Shown: in pieces, positions 1-6,016 of the stretch | Numbering within the stretch: the first letter of the stretch is position 1 | Layout: each line of letters opens with the position of its first letter | DNA from: an uncultured Oscillospiraceae bacterium | GTDB lineage: Bacteria; Bacillota; Clostridia; Oscillospirales; Ruminococcaceae | Length of the DNA stretch: 9,247 nt | Assembly: GCA_900556255.1 (NCBI GenBank) | Contig: USNZ01000029.1 | Location: 1 to 9,247 of the forward strand | Direction of reading: 5' to 3' | Position numbers and translations under genes: made by a program | The notes under the pieces: generated by a model | The model's database searches: none | The model's input: only the letters and a program-made list of their open reading frames with translations | What the model was told of the DNA's origin: nothing

Positions 1-63
1 AGCCGTCCCGATAATGCGGTATAACGGGTAAACCGCACGGGACGCATATATGCGTTCCCTACA
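1..63. repeat. Partial copy of TGTAGGGG...CCCCTACA palindromic element (copy 0)
   Basis: This is the right-hand portion of the same element found complete at 1526-1618 and 1676-1763. Bases 1-38 match the central core of those copies; by eye there are about 8 differences in 38 against the 1676 copy. They are followed by a near-perfect palindrome at 39-58 (arm GGGACGCATATATGCG, one base off in the closing arm) and the end TCCCTACA at 56-63. The left palindrome lies outside the window. The 15 bases after it (AAACCTGCCGAAAAT) also resemble those following the 1526-1618 copy. It has no coding capacity and ends about 48 nt before the rnz ribosome binding site. Confidence 0.75.
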
Positions 64-110
64 AACCTGCCGAAAATTTGCAATTTTCCCATTTCGTCTA
101 ACGACAATCA

Positions 111-118
111 AAAGGAGG
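111..118 (+). promoter_or_regulatory. Ribosome binding site deciding the TTG start of rnz
   Basis: AAAGGAGG, a near-perfect Shine-Dalgarno sequence, ends 7 nt before the TTG codon at 126. No ATG or GTG lies at a workable distance. The next in-frame ATG is at codon 23, which would remove the conserved N-terminal beta-strand and GTGG turn. Confidence 0.85.
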
Positions 119-125
119 TCTTGAC

Positions 126-1022
126 TTGATACAGGTAACATTGCCCGGCACCGGCGGCACCCAGCCCCTGCCCGACCGCGCACTGGCCTGCATGGCGGTA
201 CATACCAACGGCGCCTCGCTGCTGATCGACTGCGGCGAGGGCACCCAGACAAGGCTGCGGCAATGCGGCATCAGCCTGTACAAGCTGGACGCCGTGCTGC
301 TGACGCACTACCACGGGGATCATATTTTCGGCCTGCCGGGGCTTTTGCAGACCATGGGCAGCCAAAACCGCACCTCGCCGCTGATCGTGGCGGGGCCGGT
401 GGGCATCAGTTCGGTGTCGGCGGCCATGGAGGTGCTGGCGGGTCCTTTGCCGTTTGAGGTGCAGTGGCAGGAGATACGCCGCGACGAAACCCTGCAAATC
501 GGGCCGCTGTGCGTGCAGGCTATCCCGCTGCAGCACCGTGTGCGGTGCCTGGGGTACAGGATAGAGCTGCCCCGCGCAGGAAAATTTGACGCAGCTAAGG
601 CAAAATCGGCAAATATTCCCCTCGCCTACTGGAGCATGCTGCAATCCGGGCAGAGCGTGGCGGGCTTTACGCCCGACCAGGTTTTGGGCAGCCCGCGCCG
701 CGGGTTAAAGCTGGTTTATGCCACCGACACCGCCCCCTGCGAAGCACTACTGAACGCCGCGCAGGACGCCGACCTTTTGTGCATGGACGCAACCTACACC
801 GACGATGCCGACCTGCCCAAGGCGGTTTTGTACGGACATTCGACCTGCCGTCAGGCGGGGGAGCTGGCGGCCGAGGCGAACGTGCGGCGCCTGTGGCTGA
901 CCCATTACAGCGCCGCCGTGACCGACACGGCACCCGGCCTTGCCGCCGCGCAGGAGCGTTTTGCCGCCGCCCGCGCCGGGGTGGACGGTATGCAGGAAGA
1001 ACTGGATTTTGACAAAGCATGA
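126..1022 (+). CDS. rnz: Ribonuclease Z (tRNA 3' endonuclease)
   Basis: RNase Z is a cytoplasmic zinc-dependent metallo-beta-lactamase-fold endonuclease. It cuts tRNA precursors after the discriminator base so that CCA can be added. The 298 residues fit the bacterial short form (about 300-310). Visible motifs are the N-terminal GTGG turn (8-11), the dimetal motif HYHGDH (61-66; ligands H61, H63, D65, H66), H137 in LQHRV followed by the CLGY stretch (141-144), D201 in ATDT, GHST with H238, and H260 in LTHYS. Together they reproduce the full RNase Z ligand pattern. About 35 residues between 150 and 185 fit the usual insertion between metal ligands. The start is TTG with a strong RBS. The stop overlaps the next gene's ATG (ATGA), so the two are probably translationally coupled. 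The family call is firm. Activity on particular tRNAs is inferred. Confidence 0.95.
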   Translation: MIQVTLPGTGGTQPLPDRALACMAVHTNGASLLIDCGEGTQTRLRQCGISLYKLDAVLLTHYHGDHIFGLPGLLQTMGSQNRTSPLIVAGPVGISSVSAAMEVLAGPLPFEVQWQEIRRDETLQIGPLCVQAIPLQHRVRCLGYRIELPRAGKFDAAKAKSANIPLAYWSMLQSGQSVAGFTPDQVLGSPRRGLKLVYATDTAPCEALLNAAQDADLLCMDATYTDDADLPKAVLYGHSTCRQAGELAAEANVRRLWLTHYSAAVTDTAPGLAAAQERFAAARAGVDGMQEELDFDKA

Positions 1023-1375
1023 AACATTTTTTTGCCGCCCATAAAAAGGAACTGCTGTTTGTATGCGTGATTTTATCCGTTGCAGCGCTGCTTTTTGCCT
1101 TTACCCACACAAAAGGGCAGGGGAACACCGCCGTTTTGCAGTACGGCGAAAACGCAGAAAAACAGTACATTGACCTGACCCGCGACGCCGTGTACGACAT
1201 TGACACGGGAAAGTATACCATCCACCTGCAGGTGCAAAACGGCGGGATACGGTTTATCGACAGCCCCTGCCCCGACCACCTGTGCGAAAATTTCGGCACC
1301 TTGCGCGAGGTCGGCGATTGGGCGGCGTGTATGCCGGCCAAGGCGAGTGTAACGGTTATTGACGGGAAACCGTGA
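1019..1375 (+). CDS. NusG domain II-containing membrane-anchored protein
   Basis: This is a 118-residue protein. A short basic N-terminus (K2, H3, H8, K9, K10) is followed by one hydrophobic segment at about 11-28, giving a signal anchor or uncleaved signal. The remaining ~90 residues should therefore face outside. The C-terminal part shows the pattern SPCPDHLCENFG (82-93), then GDWAACMP (99-106), with cysteines at 84, 89 and 104. That is the hallmark of the small 'NusG domain II' family of Firmicutes, which shares only a beta-sandwich fold with NusG. It lacks the NusG NGN and KOW domains and should not be called an elongation factor. In related bacteria such proteins often sit beside electron-transport or FMN-linked membrane genes, but here the partner is rnz, with a 4-nt overlap. 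The molecular function is unknown. No clear RBS precedes the ATG, so translation probably depends on rnz. Confidence 0.85.
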   Translation: MKHFFAAHKKELLFVCVILSVAALLFAFTHTKGQGNTAVLQYGENAEKQYIDLTRDAVYDIDTGKYTIHLQVQNGGIRFIDSPCPDHLCENFGTLREVGDWAACMPAKASVTVIDGKP

Positions 1376-1402
1376 TACAAGGCGATAACCGAGCGATTTA
1401 CA

Positions 1403-1460
1403 AATAATAAATAAGAAATAAGAAAGAATAAAAAAGGTGTGCCGCCGTCGGCGGCACGAT
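1403..1460 (+). repeat. Left arm of large imperfect inverted repeat
   Basis: About 33 nt of purine-rich AATAAGA-like sequence lead into GGTGTGCCGCC and a perfect 9-bp-arm palindrome (GTGCCGCCG, centre T, CGGCGGCAC, 1439-1457). Read in reverse complement, the same arrangement recurs at 1799-1858: AT-rich RATAA stretches, then GGGTGCGCCGCC, a GC palindrome and GATC. On the minus strand the palindrome is followed by ACC and a T-run (1438 down to 1431), so it could act as a weak terminator for leftward transcription. Confidence 0.6.
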
Positions 1461-1525
1461 GTAGGGAAAAAACCATTTTATCAGAGTTCATACATAAAGG
1501 TAAACGTGAAAATTACGGGTACTCT

Positions 1526-1618
1526 TGTAGGGGCGGCATATATGCCGCCCGCCGCAGCCATCCCGGAAATGCAAACTAACCGGCAAACGGCACGGGACGC
1601 ATATATGCGTCCCCTACA
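1526..1618. repeat. Palindromic MITE-like element, copy 1
   Basis: This is a 93-bp unit bounded by TGTAGGGG (1526-1533) and CCCCTACA (1611-1618), which are perfect 8-bp terminal inverted repeats. Each end continues into its own perfect 20-bp palindrome: GGGCGGCATATATGCCGCCC at 1531-1550 and GGGACGCATATATGCGTCCC at 1594-1613. The core between them (1551-1593) aligns with the core of copy 2 at about 35 of 40 positions, plus a 3-nt insertion. There is no open frame of its own, no transposase and no obvious target-site duplication. Confidence 0.8.
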
Positions 1619-1675
1619 AACCTACCGGAAATATCACATCATCAAGAAATATGGAAACAACAAAATTCACCACTC

Positions 1676-1763
1676 TGTAGGGGCGACCATTGGTCGCCCG
1701 CAGCCATCCCAGCAATGCGAACTAACGGGCAAACCGCACGGGCGAGCAATGCTCGCCCCTACA
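1676..1763. repeat. Palindromic MITE-like element, copy 2
   Basis: This is an 88-bp unit with the same TGTAGGGG and CCCCTACA ends, in the same orientation as copy 1 and 57 bp downstream of it. Its internal palindromes differ from those of copy 1 but are still perfectly self-complementary: GGGCGACCA-T-TGGTCGCCC at 1681-1699 and GGGCGAGCA-A-TGCTCGCCC at 1740-1758. The core at 1700-1739 carries the shared motif with AACGGGCAAACCGCAC at its right end. If transcribed, each end would form a stable hairpin. Confidence 0.8.
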
Positions 1764-1798
1764 AGCATTTTTTGACGGTATGTCGCGTTATTCTCTTA

Positions 1799-1858
1799 AG
1801 ATCGCCGCCGCGGGCGGCGCACCCTATTTATTATCTTTTATCTATTATCTCTTATCTT
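1799..1858 (-). repeat. Right arm of large imperfect inverted repeat
   Basis: This is the inverted counterpart of 1403-1460. A GC palindrome (CGCCGCC, loop GCG, GGCGGCG, 1803-1819) is followed by CACCC and about 38 nt of pyrimidine-rich ATTATCT-type sequence up to the GNAT ribosome binding site. In the + direction a GC hairpin followed by a U-rich (but not pure U) tail could slow or partly terminate transcription entering the operon. That effect is inferred. Confidence 0.6.
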
Positions 1859-1863
1859 AGAAA

Positions 1864-1869
1864 AAGGAG
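1864..1869 (+). promoter_or_regulatory. Ribosome binding site of the GNAT gene
   Basis: AAGGAG lies 6 nt before the ATG at 1876 and supports that start. It directly abuts the end of the inverted-repeat arm, so the leader of this operon, if it starts upstream, would be built largely from repeat DNA. Confidence 0.75.
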
Positions 1870-1875
1870 TCCTCC

Positions 1876-2376
1876 ATGAATCCTACCTTTAAGCAGGTCA
1901 CCAAGTCCCGCTATATTGCGCTGGTCAGCGAGCTGGCACAGGAAATTTTTGTGCAGCACTACACCAAGCTGACCCCCAAGGTCGCGGCGGCACTGGCCGA
2001 AAAATACCAAAGCGATATCCTGACCGATGACGAGATCCACAGCGGCGTCATCAACTACTTTCTCGTCTACCTGGGCAGCGAGCCGGTGGGCTATTTTGCG
2101 CTGGACCTCGGCCCCGCGGGCGCGATGTGCCTGAGCCGCATTTTCTTAAAAGAGAAGGCGCGCGGGCAGGGGATAGGCCGCAGCATCGCCGCCTACGCCC
2201 AAAAACTGGCCGAGGGCGACGGCCGCAGCCGTTTGTATATCAAATTCTGGGCCAAGGACTTAAAGGCCGAGGGCTTTTGCAAAAAATGCCGCTTCCGCAA
2301 GGCAGAGGTCGTGCCTATGGAAGTTTTGGACGGTGTGACGTTAGATATTGCCACTTACGAAAAACTGTGGCGGTAA
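1876..2376 (+). CDS. GNAT-family N-acetyltransferase
   Basis: This is a 166-residue, single-domain, cytoplasmic acetyl-CoA-dependent acyltransferase. The acetyl-CoA pyrophosphate-binding signature RGQGIG is at residues 96-101, after the beta-4 strand MCLSRIFL (84-91), and it starts the following helix (GRSIAAYAQKL). The preceding strands (YFLVYLG and VGYFALDLG, about 61-79) and the late GFCKKCRFRKAE segment (133-144) fit the fold: a helix, then the 'GF...GF' type turn before the last strand. The N-terminal helices resemble many uncharacterised Clostridia GNATs. The acceptor substrate cannot be told from the sequence; small amines, antibiotics and protein N-termini all remain possible. It is the first gene of the run leading into sbcDC, with a 20-nt gap to sbcD, so cotranscription is likely. 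No functional link to SbcCD is evident. Confidence 0.88.
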   Translation: MNPTFKQVTKSRYIALVSELAQEIFVQHYTKLTPKVAAALAEKYQSDILTDDEIHSGVINYFLVYLGSEPVGYFALDLGPAGAMCLSRIFLKEKARGQGIGRSIAAYAQKLAEGDGRSRLYIKFWAKDLKAEGFCKKCRFRKAEVVPMEVLDGVTLDIATYEKLWR

Positions 2377-2382
2377 AAAACC

Positions 2383-2389
2383 AAAGAGG
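2383..2389 (+). promoter_or_regulatory. Ribosome binding site fixing the sbcD start
   Basis: AAAGAGG lies 7 nt before the ATG at 2397. The reading frame stays open upstream to 2127 inside the GNAT gene. This RBS and the conserved MKFLHLADLHLG start of the SbcD family both place the real start at 2397. Confidence 0.85.
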
Positions 2390-2396
2390 TATATCC

Positions 2397-3521
2397 ATGA
2401 AATTTTTGCATCTTGCGGATCTGCACTTGGGCAAGCGGGTCAACGGGTTCGATTTTTTGGAGGATCAGCGTTTTATTTTGGAGCAGGTGCTGGATATCTG
2501 CGACAAAAATAAGGTCGAGGCCGTCGTGATGGCGGGGGATATCTACGACAACCCCGTGCCGCCCGCCGCCGCCTGCACGCTGCTGGACTGGTTTTTGACC
2601 CAGCTTTCGGCGCGGCAGGTGCCCGTGCTGGCGGTTTCCGGCAACCACGACAGCGCCGAGCGCCTGGATTTTGCCGCCCAGCTGCTGGCAGGGCAGGGGG
2701 TGTATCTGGCGGGGCGGTTTAACGGCGCGCCGCGTCAGGTCGTATTGGCCGACAATTACGGCGATGTAGAATTTTGCCTGCTGCCCTTTGTGCGGGCCGC
2801 GACCGTGCGCCATTTTTTGCCCGACGCCGATATCCCCGACTATGACGCCGCCGTGGCAGCCGCGCTGCAGCTGGCGGTGCCCGCCGCCAAGCGCCGCGTT
2901 CTGGTGGCGCACCAGATGGTCATTGCGGGGGCCAAAAGCCCCAAACTCTCCGGCAGCGAGACGGTGCCCGTCAACGTCGGCACGGTAGAAGCTGTCGATG
3001 CATCGCATTTTTCTGAATTTTGCTACACGGCGCTGGGGCATATCCACCGCCCGCAAAGTGTCGGCAAAAACAGTGTGCGCTACGCGGGTGCGCCGCTGTG
3101 CTACCACCTGGACGAGTGCGGTGCGGAAAAATCGGTGACGCTGGTCAAGCTGGGCCGCCGCGGGCTGGACCGCGTGGAGGTCGTGCCGCTGAAACCCCGC
3201 CGCGAGATGCGCCATCTGACAGGCCCGCTGGCCAAGCTGACCGAAAACCCCACCGACACGTCGGATTACATCTGGGCCACCCTGACCGACCCCACGCCCC
3301 TGCCCGAGGCGATGGCCGCGCTGCGGGCCGCCTACCCCAACGCCATGCGGCTGGATTACCGCCCGCGCGAGGAGGCCGAAACCGCCGACCCGGCGCTGGC
3401 CGTGGAAGGCAAGAGCTTTGAAGAATTGTTTGAGGACTTTTTTGAGCAGATGAACGGCCGCCCCCTGACCGACGCCGAGGCCGCCGCTGTGGCAAAGATC
3501 CGAGAGGAGGCGCAAAAATGA
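2397..3521 (+). CDS. sbcD: Nuclease SbcCD subunit D (Mre11-type exonuclease)
   Basis: SbcD is the manganese-dependent phosphoesterase subunit of SbcCD. With SbcC it degrades DNA ends and opens hairpins or cruciforms formed by palindromes. The 374 residues are close to usual bacterial lengths. The calcineurin-like motifs appear in order: DLH (D8, H10), GDIYD (47-51, D48), GNHD (82-85, N83 and H84), AHQ (171-173, H172) and GHIH (214-217, H215 and H217). All metal ligands expected for an active nuclease are therefore present. The capping region follows at about 260-325. An acidic helix (FEELFEDFFEQ, 341-351) near the C-terminus corresponds to the region that binds the SbcC coiled-coil base. Its TGA overlaps the sbcC ATG (ATGA), which fits coupled synthesis of the two subunits. 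Confidence 0.96.
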   Translation: MKFLHLADLHLGKRVNGFDFLEDQRFILEQVLDICDKNKVEAVVMAGDIYDNPVPPAAACTLLDWFLTQLSARQVPVLAVSGNHDSAERLDFAAQLLAGQGVYLAGRFNGAPRQVVLADNYGDVEFCLLPFVRAATVRHFLPDADIPDYDAAVAAALQLAVPAAKRRVLVAHQMVIAGAKSPKLSGSETVPVNVGTVEAVDASHFSEFCYTALGHIHRPQSVGKNSVRYAGAPLCYHLDECGAEKSVTLVKLGRRGLDRVEVVPLKPRREMRHLTGPLAKLTENPTDTSDYIWATLTDPTPLPEAMAALRAAYPNAMRLDYRPREEAETADPALAVEGKSFEELFEDFFEQMNGRPLTDAEAAAVAKIREEAQK

Positions 3522-6013
3522 AGCCGGAACGCTTACAATTGACCGCCTTCGGCCCCTACGCCGGGCAGACCGAGTTGGATTTTTCGGCCTTTGGCGGCAG
3601 CGGATTGTTTTTGATCGGCGGCGACACCGGCAGCGGCAAGACCGCGCTGTTTGATGCCATCACCTTTGCGCTGTACGGCGAAACCACAGGCGAAAACAGA
3701 AAAACAACGATGCTGCGCAGTGATTTTGCTGAGCCTACGGCCGAAACCTGCGTGGAACTGCAATTTACCCACCGCGGCCGCAGCTACACCGTGCGCCGCT
3801 GGCCCGAACAGCAGCGCGCCGCCAAGCGCGGCAGCGGCGTGGTAAAATGCCCGCCCAAGGCGGAATTGCTCCGCGAGCCGGAGGAGCCTGTCAGCGGTGC
3901 CGTGGCCGTAACAAACGCTGTAACGCAGCTTCTGGGCATTGACGCCAAGCAGTTTGCGCAGGTGTCGATGCTGGCGCAAAACGATTTTACCCGCCTGCTC
4001 AACGCACCTTCTGCCGAAAGAGCCGCGATACTGCGTCAGATTTTTGATACCTCCGACCACCAGCGTTTGGGGCAGGCCGCCGTGCAGGAGGCCACCAAGG
4101 CCGCCGATGCCTGTTCCCGTCTGGAGGACACCCTGCTTTTGCACCTCAGCAGCCTGCAGGCTGACCCCGCCGTGCCCGAAACGGCGGCAGCGCTGGCCAA
4201 AATGCAGACCGAGCAGGAGGTTTTTGCGACCGACAAGGCGCTGACCCTGGCCGATAGCCTGCTGCGGCAGGACGCGCAGACCGCCGCCCGCCAGAACGAA
4301 ATAATACATAGCTTAGAGGAAAAACTCGCGCGCGGCAATGCGGGGGTCAAGCTGGCAGAGCAGCAGGCCGCCCACCGCCGCCAGCTGGAGGAACTGCAGG
4401 CCGAGGCCGACCGCACCGCCGAGATACAGACCAAGAGCGAGGCCGAGCAGGACGAGCTGCAAAAACGCATGGCGGCGCTGAAACAAAACATCGCCGACAT
4501 CGAAAAGCAGCGCGACAGCCTGGGCCGCACCGACACCGAGCAGGTCAAACTGCAGCATCAGATCGAGTTGGCGCAAAGCCTGACCGTGACCTGCGAGCGC
4601 CTTTTGAAGGAGTTGGAGCAGGAGGCCGAGCAGCGCGCCGATGCCGAGAAAAAACAGGCCGCCTACGCCGCCGCGCAGGAAAAGCTGGACGAGGCCGAAA
4701 ACGAATATATCTCGATGCAGCGGCAATTAAATGCCAACCGCGCCGGGCTTTTGGCGCAGGAACTGCATGCCGGCAGCCCCTGCCCCGTATGCGGCAGCCG
4801 TCAGCACCCCAAAATTGCCGAGCTGCCCAAAAACCATGTGACCGAAAAACAGTTGGAGCAGCGCGAAAAATCGCTGGCCGAACAGCGCCGTACCACGGCT
4901 GACGCCAGCCGCGCCGCCGGTGAGGCCGTGACCCGCGTGGAGGAGCTGCGCACCAATATTGTGCGTGAAGCCGACGAATTTTTTGCAAAGCGCGGCGCGC
5001 GCTACACAGGCCGCCCCGCCGCCGAGCTTGACAACCCCGCCCTGTACGAGGCGCTGAGCACCCAGCAGACAAGCCTGGACGACGGCCTGCTGGGGCTGCA
5101 CAAGCAGCTGAACCGCTACAAAAAAGAGACCGAGCAGCTGGACGCTGTGCTGCATCGGCTGGACATTCTGAACCAGCAGATGTCCGTGCTGGAAAAGCAG
5201 TCCTTTGCCGCCGTGCGCCGCGCCACCAACGCCAAGGCGGGACATGCCGCCGCGCTGGCCCGTGTGCAGCAAATGCAGGAGACCCTGCCCAAGCGCTACG
5301 ACCCCGAAACGATGAACAAGCTGATGGCCGCCCTGCAGCGCCTGCAAAATGACCGCGCCGCCGCCATTGCCCTGCGGGACGCCGCCGTGCAGCGCCAGAA
5401 TGCCAACCGCGCCGCCCAGCAGGGGCTGCAGACCACCCGCAAAAAGTGGGAGACCGCCCGCGAAAAACGCACCATGTGGGACAATCTAAGCAAGACCATC
5501 AACGGAAATTTGGCGGGCAAAATCAAATTGCCGTTTGAACAGTACGTACAGGCGTTCTATTTTGACGGCGTGGTCGAGGCCGCCAACCTGCGCTTTACCC
5601 GCATGACCGACGGCCAGTACAAGCTGCTGCGCCGCAAGAGCGAAAGCCTTTCGGGCAAGACAGCACTGGACCTGGACGTGTTTGACGCCTACACCGGCAA
5701 GACCCGCCCCGTGGGCAGTCTTTCGGGCGGCGAGAGCTTTATGGCCGCGCTGAGCATGGCGCTGGGCATCAGCGATACCATCCAGCAAAATGCGGGCGGC
5801 GTGACCATTGAAACGCTGTTTATTGACGAGGGCTTCGGTTCGCTGGACGCCGACAGCCTGGAAAAGGCCGTGGATACCCTGGCAGGGTTGGCAGGCGGCA
5901 ACAAGCTGATCGGCGTGATCTCCCACGTCGAGGCTTTGCAGGACCGCCTGACACGGCAGATTCGGGTCAGCAAGACCTGCGCGGGCAGCCGCGCCGAAGT
6001 GGTGGTGGAGTAA
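3518..6013 (+). CDS. sbcC: Nuclease SbcCD subunit C (Rad50/SMC-type ATPase)
   Basis: SbcC is the ATPase and DNA-tethering subunit of SbcCD. The N-terminal lobe has Walker A GDTGSGKT (35-42), and a Q-loop-like AQNDF segment follows at about residues 153-157. The centre is a long charged coiled coil interrupted by a zinc hook, CPVC, at 422-425. The C-terminal lobe has the ABC signature LSGGE (735-739), Walker B with FIDEG (D770, E771), the D-loop SLD (775-777) and the switch histidine H803 in ISHVE. Every part needed for an active dimer is visible. At 831 residues it is well below E. coli SbcC (1048), because the coiled-coil arms are short (roughly 180-420 and 426-680). A GAGAGGAGG ribosome binding site ends at 3510, 7 nt before the ATG inside sbcD. 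Only 3 nt separate it from the next gene. Confidence 0.96.
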   Translation: MKPERLQLTAFGPYAGQTELDFSAFGGSGLFLIGGDTGSGKTALFDAITFALYGETTGENRKTTMLRSDFAEPTAETCVELQFTHRGRSYTVRRWPEQQRAAKRGSGVVKCPPKAELLREPEEPVSGAVAVTNAVTQLLGIDAKQFAQVSMLAQNDFTRLLNAPSAERAAILRQIFDTSDHQRLGQAAVQEATKAADACSRLEDTLLLHLSSLQADPAVPETAAALAKMQTEQEVFATDKALTLADSLLRQDAQTAARQNEIIHSLEEKLARGNAGVKLAEQQAAHRRQLEELQAEADRTAEIQTKSEAEQDELQKRMAALKQNIADIEKQRDSLGRTDTEQVKLQHQIELAQSLTVTCERLLKELEQEAEQRADAEKKQAAYAAAQEKLDEAENEYISMQRQLNANRAGLLAQELHAGSPCPVCGSRQHPKIAELPKNHVTEKQLEQREKSLAEQRRTTADASRAAGEAVTRVEELRTNIVREADEFFAKRGARYTGRPAAELDNPALYEALSTQQTSLDDGLLGLHKQLNRYKKETEQLDAVLHRLDILNQQMSVLEKQSFAAVRRATNAKAGHAAALARVQQMQETLPKRYDPETMNKLMAALQRLQNDRAAAIALRDAAVQRQNANRAAQQGLQTTRKKWETAREKRTMWDNLSKTINGNLAGKIKLPFEQYVQAFYFDGVVEAANLRFTRMTDGQYKLLRRKSESLSGKTALDLDVFDAYTGKTRPVGSLSGGESFMAALSMALGISDTIQQNAGGVTIETLFIDEGFGSLDADSLEKAVDTLAGLAGGNKLIGVISHVEALQDRLTRQIRVSKTCAGSRAEVVVE

Positions 6014-6016
6014 TTT

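Larger units (their letters stand above)
1376..1875. other. 500-nt non-coding, repeat-filled intergenic region
   Basis: No credible gene was found on either strand. From left to right it contains an AT-rich arm ending in a GC palindrome (about 1403-1460), about 65 nt of unassigned sequence, a full palindromic element (1526-1618), 57 nt of AT-rich spacer, a second full element (1676-1763), about 35 nt of spacer, and a GC palindrome plus AT-rich arm in inverted orientation (about 1799-1858). The GNAT ribosome binding site follows at 1864. No textbook terminator for the rnz unit is visible. I also saw no strong promoter for the downstream operon; TTGACG at 1772 lacks a good -10 partner. Confidence 0.8.

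Noticed and set aside
72..88. Small inverted repeat GAAAATT-TGC-AATTTTC upstream of rnz
   Set aside because: Seven AT-rich base pairs are expected by chance in such a leader. There is no T-run or operator context.
1526..1763. CRISPR array
   Set aside because: There are only two full units (a third at position 1), repeats of about 90 bp with terminal inversions, a single 57-bp spacer and no cas genes.
1437..1775. Open frame of 112 codons on the + strand in the intergenic block
   Set aside because: It runs through the palindromic elements, its peptide is made of repeat translation, it has no ribosome binding site, and it resembles no family I know.
1772..1802. Promoter for the GNAT-sbcDC operon (TTGACG at 1772)
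   Set aside because: The best -10 partner (TAAGAT at 1797) is a poor match at 19-nt spacing, too weak to annotate.
2127..2396. Upstream extension of the sbcD frame
   Set aside because: It overlaps the GNAT gene out of frame, and the family-conserved start with a good RBS is at 2397.
2355..3515. Minus-strand open frame of 386 codons opposite sbcD
   Set aside because: It mirrors sbcD exactly and has a low-complexity H/Q/G/R composition typical of antisense frames in GC-rich DNA.
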